Positions 24,900 through 35,522 of a stretch of 64,000 nucleotides of DNA are shown here, in pieces (positions within the stretch are counted from its first letter, which is position 1; every line of letters starts with the position of its first letter). The DNA lies in NCBI GenBank assembly GCA_950295325.1, contig OX485805.1:49128758-49192757 (forward strand). The letters are read 5' to 3'. Source of the DNA: Polytrichum commune (Eukaryota; Streptophyta; Polytrichopsida; Polytrichales; Polytrichaceae). The position numbers and the translations under genes were made by a program. A model generated the notes under the pieces. That model had not been told where the DNA came from, did no database searches, and was given only the letters and a program-made list of their open reading frames with translations.

Positions 24900-25117
24900 A
24901 CGAACGCGCGTTCGTAAAAGGTATATATGATGCGCGGCACATGTATTTACGAACGCGTGTTCGTAAAAAGGGTGTATATTATGCACTTCACATGCATTTA
25001 CGAACGCGCGTTCGTAAAAAGGGTGTATATTATGCGCGGTACAGGCATTTACGAACGCGCGTTCGTAAAAAGGGTGTATATTATGCGCGGTACAGGCATT
25101 TACGAACGCGCGTTCGT
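24900..25117. repeat. Tandem array: five palindromes on a 51-bp period
   Basis: Palindromes start at 24900, 24949, 25000, 25051 and 25102 (steps 49, 51, 51, 51). The spacer (about AGGGTGTATATTATGCGCGG, then TACAGGC) is also repeated, nearly identical in the last units, so this arose by recent tandem duplication. Confidence 0.95.
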
Positions 25118-26029
25118 AAATGAGCCTGTTGTTTGTTTTTATTTTTTTATTATTATATCCGTACATATATGGATACGTATATATACGAATTCGTATACAT
25201 ACGTATGGCAAGGGGTTGCTTGCTGTGTCTCAGGAAAGCTTGCACTCGTGCCTGCAAGTCAGAAAGGTGAGATTGAAGAAAACAATACAATCAAAACATA
25301 TAGACTTGGAATGTGACAGAATTCAGAATGAGGATCCGAACTTGACTTCCAAAACATATGTCATTCAATAATGAACAAATATAGACTATGAAGGATCTGA
25401 AAAGGGAAGGAATATTGTGCTTACTCTGAAATTTTACACACCCAAAACCTGCTTGCTCCCTTGTTGAAAACCCCAGCAAACCCCACAAAAGCAAGGTGAT
25501 TTGAAAGTCAAATGCACCACTGCACCACTGAAATTGCCTTCAGACTAGTTGTTGCATGCTATATACAAACCCTAACTAAGACTCTGATGTATATGCAACT
25601 CAAAATGCTGTATCTCTCAAGCTGCTACTCTAAGACTTGCAATTATCAAGCTTCTAGCTTGAGTATCCTAATATTAAGCTTCCAACTCTCAAGCTTTAAA
25701 CTCTGCAAACTTTAAACTCTCCAACTTCAACTCTCCAACTTTCAACTCTCCTAACTCGAGTTCTCTATTCTTAAGCTGCAACTCTCAAGGGACTCTCAAG
25801 AACTCTTAACACTTGCGCCTACAAATGAAGTGCACCACACAAAACTAAAAAATGCTAGAGCTTCGCCTCTAAACCCTAAACCAACCCGGCGCTCCTCCTC
25901 TCTCTGCTCCAAATGAGAATGAGGAAGGAGAGGAGGGGGCGCGGGGAGGTAGCCCGCGCCTCTAGGGTTTCCCCTCGGGCTACCACATGGCCGCTTCCCA
26001 TTGGGGAGGGAAGTGATGGGTCATGCTAG

Positions 26030-26165
26030 CAAGATGAGGGGATTGAATGGAGAGATAGTTAGGTCCGTCGGATGAAGAGATAGGATGGGGTGGAGAGATG
26101 AGGGGATGGGATGGGGATAGGATGGGGTGTGGGATGGGTGGATGGGGGGGATGGGTTGGAATTCA
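26030..26165 (+). repeat. G-rich GATGGGG tract
   Basis: Irregular repeats of GATGGGG/GGGATGGG make the plus strand rich in G-runs; it could form G-quadruplexes. Simple-sequence origin. Confidence 0.7.
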
Positions 26166-26840
26166 TTGGGGTTTAGTAATTTAATCGAAGACATTTTCAT
26201 ACATATACATAAATACACGTCTAAGCACATAAATATATTCAATGTGACTTAATAAAGTGATTTGCAATGGAAGCACTAACCGATTTGACATAAATATATG
26301 TCATCACAATAAGAAATGTAAATATATATTACACCATTTGCACTTACTTTGAGACTTTCCCAAGTCTCTCATTAATAACGAAAATAATCCAATTTGGATG
26401 TATAAGCAATAAAGACACGTTAATTTCAAGCTTTGTAATATGTATATGCCTCCATCACATAATTTTAAAGAGTTCAATACAAATACATGTATTTAAAATG
26501 CTACATCCCCTTCATCTACTTTAGATTCATTGTAAACATCTTCTAGACAGGGAGTATGAATTCAATTTCTACAATGCACATCATGTAGTAGGGATTCGAT
26601 GGAAACCCTACCCCCAAGAATGTGTAATAATATAGTGTTTTCAAATATATAGTATTTTCATAATTGAAATACCTTTCAAGTTGTTAAATGGTTCCTCAAA
26701 TAATTTAATATAAGATCCATAAAATATGTCCCGCTTTAAGATTGGTGGGAAGGGTTTAGGATTTTCTTACAAGAGGTGCACGAAAAATCCAATTTCAAAT
26801 ATTAGGCTTTCAATTCAGTTTATTATGTATGAACTTGAAC

Positions 26841-27152
26841 TACACTAAATATGATATTTAGTGTTTGATTAGATTTAGTGTTTTACCACCCTACTATGCT
26901 CAACACTACGTTTCAATTCTTTGATAATTAGTGTTAGACATAAATGCGCCGCCGCCGCCTTCCTTGTTGCCACCTCTTTCCTACTAAACACTAAATTTGT
27001 GCATGTAATTTCACATAATTATTACATTTAATGTTTAGATGATATTTAGTGTTTGAGTTTACATTTAATGTTACTTACTTTCATATGGTTAGTGATATTT
27101 AGTGTAGTGTTCGTATTTAGTGTATCTAACACTATATATCATATTTAGTGTA
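26841..27152. mobile_element. MITE with CACTAAATATGATATTTAGTG ends, likely TA target
   Basis: The first 25 bp (TACACTAAATATGATATTTA then GTGTT) are inverted at 27128-27152 with one mismatch. The outermost TA on both sides may be a TA target duplication, as in Tc1/mariner-type MITEs. The interior has several more TTTAGTGTT motifs. 312 bp, non-coding. Confidence 0.7.
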
Positions 27153-28224
27153 CTGCATTTCACCCAATGGTCATTGAATGTTTGGCTCGCATCAAATGTC
27201 AGCTGCAAATAAATTAAGTAAGTGCAATATGGATTTATGAGTAGTGAATATAGTTTGTGTGTAAACCCTGTTATATTAACAACTGGACCCGCACATCCCT
27301 CACAAACCCTAAACCCTAAACCCTTGGTTTTCTCACCATCCCCACTATATGGGGGAATGTTGTGATCCAACCTAATAGTGTTGTGTGCATTTTAATCACA
27401 CAATGCATAAGTGGGACCCCATCTAGGTATGGTTTCAATTCATATCATTACAGTATCTTATGCACCATTCCAAATTAATTCAACATTGCCACACAATGCT
27501 GAATCAATTCACTATTTGCAAACCTAGAGTTGCATTTGAATTATTAAGATATAAAGTATATCTAGGCATGGTTTCAATTCATCTCCTTAATCTACCTTAC
27601 TAGCTTGCATGAATTCACCAGGGTTTTTTTATTGGTGTTCATGCACTTGGTGAGTATTTGCCGGAATAATGTACATAAATGTTATGTATCTACATGTAAT
27701 GTGTATATATGTAAAGTATATATATATACATGTAAGAAACATATATATAGATATATAGATATGTAAAAATATATAAGAATATACAATGTATATATAAACA
27801 TATTTATATATTATAATATAAATATAAATATATACTTCGATATGTATATAGGAATATACATTTTATTTTTTGGTTCGGGAAACCTTAGTCAAACCTAAGG
27901 TGGGCAACGGATGAACATATTATCAATGCGTGCATGCCATATATATTCAATACAGAAAGTTATTTATGTCCCGCATGAATAGAATGGCATATTGTTAGGG
28001 TAAAGTAGGCGGCGGGAATCCGCTTTTCAAAGAGCATCCAAGGGATTTTGAACCACGCGTCGAGGAGTACTTAAAGCTCTCCCCCACATTGCAGAGCTCT
28101 TTTTTGCGGCAGACTCCAAGTGTGCGCTCCAGACACCCGACGGGGGGCGCTCGACCCATTTTCCTGTGCGTGAACTGTACACTCACAGGTGTTAGACTGC
28201 CTTATTCCTCAAATACCGCCGCAA

Positions 28225-29040
28225 ATACCGGAGATTTACGAACGCGCGTTCGTAAATCTGGAGTGCGCGCATGTGTGTAGGGATCAGATATATAGAGGTT
28301 GGTTGGATATTTACGAACGTGCGTTCGTAAATACCGCTTTGACATATATTATACATCCATAGATTTATAGACCCATAGATGATTCTGCAGTCAGACAATA
28401 TGACAATGTTAACGAACGAGCGTTCGTAAATGCGAATTTGGACGTCCGACATTCACTGGCAATGGGCAAGAGTCCACGAACGCGCGTTCGTAAACATTGA
28501 AAGCGCGGAGACGGAGTATGGTTCATCCTCAAATAACAATGGGGAGTTTACGAACGTGCGTTTGTAAGTGTCAACGCTTGTTTTCAACATGCGGAGACTC
28601 ATGAATATAATGGGTAGGAATATGTATATAAAATACTGGAGATTTACGAACGCGCGTTCGTAAATCTGGAGTGAGCGCATGTGTTTAGGGAACATATATA
28701 TCGAGGTGGGTTGGATGTTTACGAACGTGCGTTCGTAAATACAAACTTGACGTATATTATACATCCAGAAATATATAGACCCATAGATGATTATGCAGTC
28801 AGACAATATGCCAATGTTAACGAACGAGCGTTCGTAAATGTGCATTTGGACGTCCGGCATTCACTGGTAATGGGCAATATACCACGAACGCGCGTTCGTA
28901 AGCATTGAAAACTCGGAGACGGAGGATGGTTCATCCTCAAATGACATTGGGTAGTTTACGAACGTCCGTTCGGAAGTGTCACCACTTATTTTGAACATCC
29001 GGAGACTCAGGATTATAAGGGGAAGGAATATCTATACGAG
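28225..29040. repeat. Two 408-bp tandem units, each with five palindromes
   Basis: Unit 1 has palindromes at 28238, 28313, 28412, 28476 and 28550; unit 2 has them at 28646, 28721, 28820, 28884 and 28958, each exactly 408 bp later. The sequence between them is also duplicated with modest divergence. 408 is a multiple of three, so long open frames with the peptide YERAFVN cross the array; they look like by-products of the palindrome rather than genes. Confidence 0.95.
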
Positions 29041-29105
29041 TTTGCAAACAGAAGTTCCTAAGTAGCATCGAGTTCACCAGATACACATATGACGTGCGAG
29101 AGTTC

Positions 29106-29520
29106 ACGAACGGGCGTTCGTGACTTCCCCATGGAAGTCTCAGCGATGCATTCAGGACACCTCCCTGGGCATGCACACACTTATATATGTATTCACAACA
29201 AAATGTGAGACATAGATACGAACGTGCGGTCGAATAAATGCAAGGAATGTCTCTAGATCATGACTTCGGGATGTGGGAAACTGCTCCATTTGCCCCACAT
29301 ATAGAGAGTATGGGCGAGGGATGTGGATGGGGGGCACATGGAAGAAGGCATTCATATGCGTCACTGACTCGGAAGTTTTGTGTACGCATACAACAAGCAT
29401 CCCTCCACAATGGATACGGTCCATGTTTTAGTTGACATACAGTATGACGGGGAACATTCGAACGCCCGTTCGTATATATGCCCAACTCAAACAGCATCGT
29501 GTCGATATGCAGACGAACGT
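29106..29520. repeat. Last palindromes before gene Y
   Basis: Copies at 29106-29121, 29218-29233 (diverged), about 29457-29472 and a half-site at about 29512, ending some 120 bp before the gene Y start. No copy is seen to the right of this point. Confidence 0.8.
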
Positions 29521-29640
29521 TTGGATATCCCCACTGTGACTTGTTCTGGATTGTGACTTAGGGAGACTAAACTCTTGCCGTCTTTGTGATTGACTTTGAC
29601 TTGTGGTGATTCCATGTTTGCGTCTTGAGGTGGGTGGGCG

Positions 29641-32600
29641 ATGGATATGGGAGATAGTGCATTTGAGTTGTTGACGAATGCTTCATCGTCGGATACGGAA
29701 TGTCGCCTTTCGTCGCCATCGGAGGATGATATTCGGTGGGTGAACGTCCTGGGTGTGTCTGGGGATTCATCCTCCCATGAGTCCTTGGAAGGGCAGGAAC
29801 ATTCCCAACATTCTGGGGATAGTAACGACGACATTCCATTGTGTGCCGGTTTCGGGAGGGAGCAGTGGGTGGACCTTGATGTTATTCTTGTGAACGAGGA
29901 TGGTGTCCCTGTGGTAAATGGCATTTGTAGAAACTCCGATCCCCTTGAATGTATCGATGCCAACCCCCTTGGATTGGATGATGTTGGTGTTTGCATCTTG
30001 AATTCTTTGCTTCCATTGGAAGTCCCGTTGACTTGGAGATTTTCCTTGCGGCGATGGCCCATGTGTCGAGTTCTCCATGAAGAAGTAAGCTTGTGGGATC
30101 ATGGGCGACGGCACAAGCAAACGCAGTCAGCTTTGTTGGCCGCAAGACATCCTCGGAAAGGTCTGCGCAAATACGATTCTAGTCGCGTGTCTGGCAAACA
30201 AAAAGAACGTAGACGGGATTGCATACTTGGAGAGGATTCTATCCGTCAAGTGTCCACAAAGGACTGTTGCGCGAAGAAATGTTGCCAATTTTTTCTGCGG
30301 GAAAAAATTAGGTCCCTGCGTCAAGAGATGTGGCTTGCAGATTTTTGTATGAGGTCAGCAAAAAAACTTGAGGTCCACAGGAATTTGCACGTTGACACCC
30401 ACGGCAATAAGGTGGTTACCCTTGAGAATGTGGAAGTGTGTTGCACTGCATGGTATTCCATCCATGCAGTCTCCAAGGCTGATTTTTATAGGTTTAGGAA
30501 GTATTCTTTGTTGGATCGCCGTTCTCGATTTCATGGCAACTCGGGCACCAAGAAACCTAGGAAGGCTACATTCCAAGCGTCCGCGACACTCTCCACCATC
30601 ATAGTGCCGTTGGCTGATGCAATGCCTCACAAGACGAGGACATTGTCGTCTGGGGAGAAAGTTGTTCAAATGGTGTTGCCCACGGGCACAAAATGGAAGA
30701 ACATCTTAACGGACATAAACGAAGTGGGTCGCAAAGCTGGATGTAGACACATTTCTTTGTCCAAGTTGAGTGTAATTAAAAACTAATAGTTTGTAGAGTA
30801 CATTTTGAAAAGACCCGGGGACAAGTTTGCTAGGTGTACGGCTTGTGAAAAATACAAAGGTCTTCGAGACGCCCATCCTATAGGCACAGAGTCCCATACT
30901 AGACACCAAAGAAAATACATTGAGCATGTCAACAAGCAGGAGGCCCACTGTCAAGATTACTACAAGAATCGTGCACTATCGATAATGAGGCCTGCGGAGG
31001 TCCTTACTGTCATCCATGATAAAATGGACCATGCCAAAACCGCGTGCCCTTGTTATGCACGCAAAATAAAAGCCACGGATGGTCTCTTCAAGTTGCATGT
31101 AGCTGTCACAGGTTCGTATGGAATCACAAATGTGTTTGGAAGGATTTCCAATGTGTTTGGGTTTGTTTGGCATATATCAAACTTCATCCGTCCGTTGAGT
31201 GGTTATCCCATATTTTTGTTGTTTATCCATCGTTTTTTTTTCGCAGGTATGATCGCCCACGGCCATGGGGACGTTAAATATGCCCATTATGGTTTGGATT
31301 TTTACCCTGGCGATGCCAACCACACGGTTTGTTCATTTGCAAAACTCTTGCGCGATCTTGAGAAACTGCCGATTCACTCTTCCCGTGCCCTTTTTGATGG
31401 TTGTGGAACGACACCCCTTTATGAGGCAGTGCTTCAGGGGAAGGAGATTTGTATGTCGGCATTACCGGAACCACCTACAGAACCCATTTGTACAAAACCA
31501 TTGCCTCCAACTCTCCATGTTCAACTTGATAATTGTGCTAAAGACAACAAATGTCGATATGTGTTTTGTTTTTGGTCATTGCTTGTGGCAAAAAACATAT
31601 TCAAAGAGGTGTTTGTATCTTTTTTGATGGTGGGACACACACACGACGACATTGATGCATCATTTGGACGTTGGAGCATGAAGTTGCATGAAGAGGATTT
31701 TCCCACCATACTGCTTCTCATGAAATCATACATGGATTTGGACAATGTGCCCGTGATCCCGCACATGATTGAGGAAGTACCAAATTTCAAGGCCTTCATC
31801 AAGCCATACATGCTAAAGGGAGAGGACCGTTTGGTGGGACATACGAAAACACAACAATTCCGCTTCTATACGAGGGATGATGGTGTCCCGGCTATGCAGT
31901 TTAAGCTTTTGTGCACATCTCCTAATTGGTCTCCAGAGGATGGTATACTCGTGTGGCGTCAGAACGAGGATGAGAAATGTTTGCTTCCGGATGGGGATCC
32001 GAAGCCTTGCAAACCCGACCCCATGAAGAATGGGTTGGAAATCATCAAAGGCATATCCGGATTCATTGAGTATTGGAAAGAGTTGTGTGAGGAAGACATT
32101 ACCAAACGTGTTAGGGATACTTATGAACCGTTGATCGTGTATTGGGATCGCATTCGCTCAGCCTTGATGACACTTGGTGGCGACACACGTATAACTTTGA
32201 CACAAGGATTTTGGCCACAAAGTCGTTTGACAGTTGTCGAGTCCGACACGATGTTCTTCGATAATGGAGAGGTCCATGAAGAGTTCGCAATGGACGAGCA
32301 TTACGTTGGTCCAGCGCGCAATCGGCCGGCACCGTCGTTTCGTGTGGGTGTTGATTGCCATGAAGGATATATGGTCCTCGTACGAGCAGGAGATGAGGAG
32401 CACCCCAAACCAATTTGGTTGGTGAAAGCATTGTCTTCACCCAATTTTGTCCGAACTAGCCCCAACTTTCGTCAAATTGAAGTGGAATATTGCCGTCCTA
32501 GCACCAAAGACCAGAACGTTCTCCGGACCTATTTAGGGTGGGACACCAAAAGAATTTCAAGTGGACAGTGGACTCAACATATGGACCGGTTTGGATAAAC

Positions 32601-32771
32601 ACGGATACAATACTTTGTGCTTGGAAACCGCGTAAGGGCTCTAAATCGGAAACAATGACCATCCCCCAAAAACATATAGATTTTGCCAAAGACAATCTGG
32701 CACGTATTGCAACTATGGAAAAAGAAGCTGAGAATGGATATGAAGCGGAATATGGAGACAGGGAAACATAA
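29641..32771 (+). CDS. Gene Y: DUF7869-like, probable transposase-related protein, interrupted
   Basis: Coding sequence in one main frame from an ATG at 29641 to 32771, with an intron at 31112-31246 (GT-AG, 135 bp, phase 1). The N-terminal about 150 residues are acidic and Ser-rich. Then comes a Cys motif (DCCAKKCCQFF), a helical region with VEVCCTAWYSIH..SKADFYRF, a CTACEKYK motif, and the family signature QLDNCAKDNKCRYVF followed by VGHTHDDIDASFGRWS. From memory this pair defines a widespread eukaryotic family (DUF7869) seen in animals, oomycetes and algae; the conserved Asp/His suggest an RNase-H-like transposase core, which is inference. The C-terminal part is basic. About three interruptions break the frame, so it is probably inactive. 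Gene Y is divergent from gene X and shares its palindrome-filled upstream region. No terminal inverted repeats directly abutting it were found. Confidence 0.6.
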
Positions 32772-33120
32772 CATAAGTTGGAATTAAATGGCTCAACATA
32801 GGGGGACTTTATAGATTTGGTATTATTGCAATTATTATATAATGTATTTATAATATTCAAATTTATAAATACGTTTGGGATGTGCCATACAATCCCATAA
32901 GACCCTTATGTATGGGATGCGCATCCTAAACTATATAATGACATAATACTATTTGATTTTGGGATTCGATTGTTTTTTCCACGTGTAGTGCATGTTTATA
33001 TTATGATATGAAGACTTGCTATTTTTAGCCCTGTGAATATTCTTCGCGGACGAATTTGTAAACCGTCATGTTCCCAAAGTTCCATATGTTCACAATATTG
33101 GCATCCCAAACTATGGGCGT

Positions 33121-33365
33121 ATTTTATTTTGAGACTTTCCAAAGTCTCCGATTAACGAATATAGTGTTCCATGCAAATAACACGGGTTCAAGACCTTGGA
33201 TCTTCCCCTCTTAATCTTTCTAAAAGCTTCCGACCAACATCTCATAAAATATAAAATAGTCACCTTACATCAAAAATAGCATACGATAAGATATACACCC
33301 GCATCAATTTTCTTATAAAAATTAATAATGTGGCCCACACTAATTGTGAACTAGAGATTTGGTAT
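33121..33365 (-). repeat. Right arm of the long inverted repeat (B then A, uninterrupted)
   Basis: Inverted copy of 12885-13096 plus 17277-17312. Here both parts are contiguous, showing the state before the 4.2-kb insertion on the left. The inner edge lies about 350 bp past the gene Y stop. The outer edge fades near 33370-33418, where CACTAG precedes GTAACAG. No target duplication could be established. Confidence 0.65.
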
Positions 33366-33418
33366 GGGTTGAGGATTAACGTGGTAACGATGGAATGGAC
33401 GCCCTGTATAAACACTAG

Positions 33419-35522
33419 TAACAGATGAGTGCTCAAGCCTCAAGAAATCTCAGATTAGTGATTTTGCATTGCAAACAGCATGATCTACTGTGCGTTTACT
33501 TACCACAGAAGATCCGCACGCCTTGCTACTATTCATTGTGCCAAGGACCCAAGGTATGTTATCCCTTGATGGAGGAACAGGAGAAGTAGTCTAATTCTGC
33601 AAATGGAAAGCTGAATGCTCTTAGCATTTGTACAGATTTCCATTGTCACAAAATTATCTGAAAACAGTAGTACTGACACGGAAACACATCTTGATGGAAA
33701 ATGTCAGAATATCTGGAACTAGCAGTAACCCAACCGCATCTAAAATAGCATCCGACACTAATGCGTTTTGACTATGTTAATGTTAGCTTATTGAGCACAA
33801 TAATGTCATAAATATGACACTTTCTCTCCGTGGAAACTGAAAATGTCACAAACTTGACAAACGAATATGACATTAAATTCATTGGGCTCCAGTAGTGTGA
33901 TGATATCAAGGAGGCTTTTCTTGATAAAGAGTGGAACTCTTTCCATCTCTTAGGGAAGAAATTAGATTACCTCCACCGCAAGGATCTTCTCAAATAAGAA
34001 TGTGAACTATACTTGAAATAATCATTGACACCACCACAACACATGATGATCATTGTCATTTACCGGACCTCGAACCATAGATGAGCCATCGAAACTGGAT
34101 GATGGTCGACTATCCCTATCTCTAGAGATACTAGACTATGACACTTTTGCTCTTGTAATACAATTGAAAATGAGGCACATTACGTGTTGGAAATGTCCCC
34201 TGTATAAGCCCATTAGAGATAAGTTTCCATCACTAGTCGAGAATGTAGTCCTCGGGAGCCTCAAGTCTTTCTTCCAAGTGGACCACCAAGGTGATATTAG
34301 CCTCTAGTATCTCACGGAGGCTACCGCACTCTGCCACTTTAGAAAATGAGCTCTTTGAAACCATCATTATGTACTTTCAATCCCATTATCCTTTCCAGCA
34401 TCCTGGACTTTGAAATCAATTTCATTTCACTTCATAAACTTAGTATACATTGCATAACGCAGTCATGACCAGGTTTTGGGCATGGCACTGTATTATGATG
34501 GATATATAATTTCATAAATTCTCAAGTGTGGTGCACATTAGGTTTCAACAACTGGCTTCTGTAAAACCAGTCTCCTTATGTTCACTCGATCTAGCAAAAT
34601 GGATTGCCTCTACTTACTGTGTTTCAATTTATATAGTAGTCTGCTTAGAGCTTGGTTGTTAAGAGTTACCTTTGGTTCCCCCTTGGTGAGTTCAACTGTC
34701 AACATACTTGGACTTGCAGAATAACATGGGAATTACCTCTACGATGGTCTAATTTCTAGTGGCTATTGGTGCAGTTCTATTACCAAGGTAGAATATACAT
34801 ATACTGCATACCAACAGTTCTGTTTCCATGACCAGTGCCTGTAAATTTTTAGTTGTATCAAGTGTGCATGCAACTGCAGTGGTCAACCTGATCAGTGCAA
34901 CCAAATCTCAATCACGTCTAGGTATTTGCTTTGGCAATTAAGCATGCAAGTTAATTCAATGAGCCACCACCATCCACTGAAGCAATATTGGACATCTTGG
35001 AAAACAGAGTGAGAGTCTAATATAATTAATGGTGGAGAACTCTACAAACCATGCATGAACCGGAGATAGAAATTCACAGCATCTACACATAGCTTCCTAC
35101 ACAGTTTCTCTCATCAACTTATAAAATGGCCCTTTTGATTGAAGTCAACTCAACTGTCCAAACCCGGAACAGCTTCAGTTACAGGTTACAGCTTCAGTTT
35201 GTGAATCCAATAGCTACCTCAAAATTACAAGGTGCAATATATATGGATCTGTTCATAGAGACTAGTCACGACAGAAGTTGATGAGAACCTTAGTAGATAA
35301 CTATCTAAGGCCTTACCTAAAACATATATAAGCAAGCTATTGAGAAGTAAGTAGCTGAGAAGTACTTCTCACTAAAACCCGTAGGCTAGGTAGTTGATGG
35401 ACTTCAGGTGCATTCTATCAGAGAATCCAGCCATGAACCGGAAAAAAATTTGCAATAGATATGTAAATCGAAGAAATTTCTGGGCTCTCAAGTATTTGCA
35501 ATTGAATTCCCCCAGATTCTCA
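33419..35522. other. Spacer downstream of the AP2-family gene
   Basis: No full gene. AT-rich sequence with one probable LINE relic (34053-34307). The part next to 35523 is likely the 3' UTR of the AP2-family gene. Confidence 0.5.
34053..34307 (+). mobile_element. Possible LINE ORF2 C-terminal relic
   Basis: An 84-codon frame with CPLYKPIRDKFPSL and LKSFFQVDHQGDISL resembles the Cys/His tail that follows reverse transcriptase in plant and charophyte LINEs (ECPLY..IR..FP pattern). Only this fragment is present. The resemblance is by eye. Confidence 0.35.

Larger units (their letters stand above)
25118..28224. other. Spacer between the two divergent genes, palindrome-free
   Basis: No gene supported. 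Holds a CTCTCAACTTT-rich low-complexity tract (about 25610-25800), a small GC-rich inverted repeat (GGTAGCCCG..CGGGCTACC, 25946-25983), a G-rich tract, a MITE, a short telomere-like CCCTAAA run (27305-27323, under three units) and an AT-rich TATA tract (about 27690-27860). A copy of the GAGACTTTCCCAAGTCTC motif lies at about 26350, resembling part B of the long inverted repeat. Confidence 0.6.

Noticed and set aside
27305-27323. Telomere-like CCCTAAA run
   Set aside because: Fewer than three units inside AT-rich spacer; too short for a telomeric or interstitial telomere array.
28192-28908. Long open frames with repeating YERAFVN / RTRVRK peptides
   Set aside because: They arise because two frames of the palindrome lack stops and because the array period is a multiple of three; opposite-strand frames are equally open.
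19630-29520. CRISPR-like array
   Set aside because: Repeats are 16-bp palindromes at irregular spacing in introns and promoters, spacers are themselves duplicated, and the setting is a eukaryotic genome with no cas genes.
12805-33418. CACTA-type ends for the large bracketed block
   Set aside because: CTAGTGT appears near both outer edges but in the wrong orientation for CACTA termini, and no 3-bp target duplication was seen.
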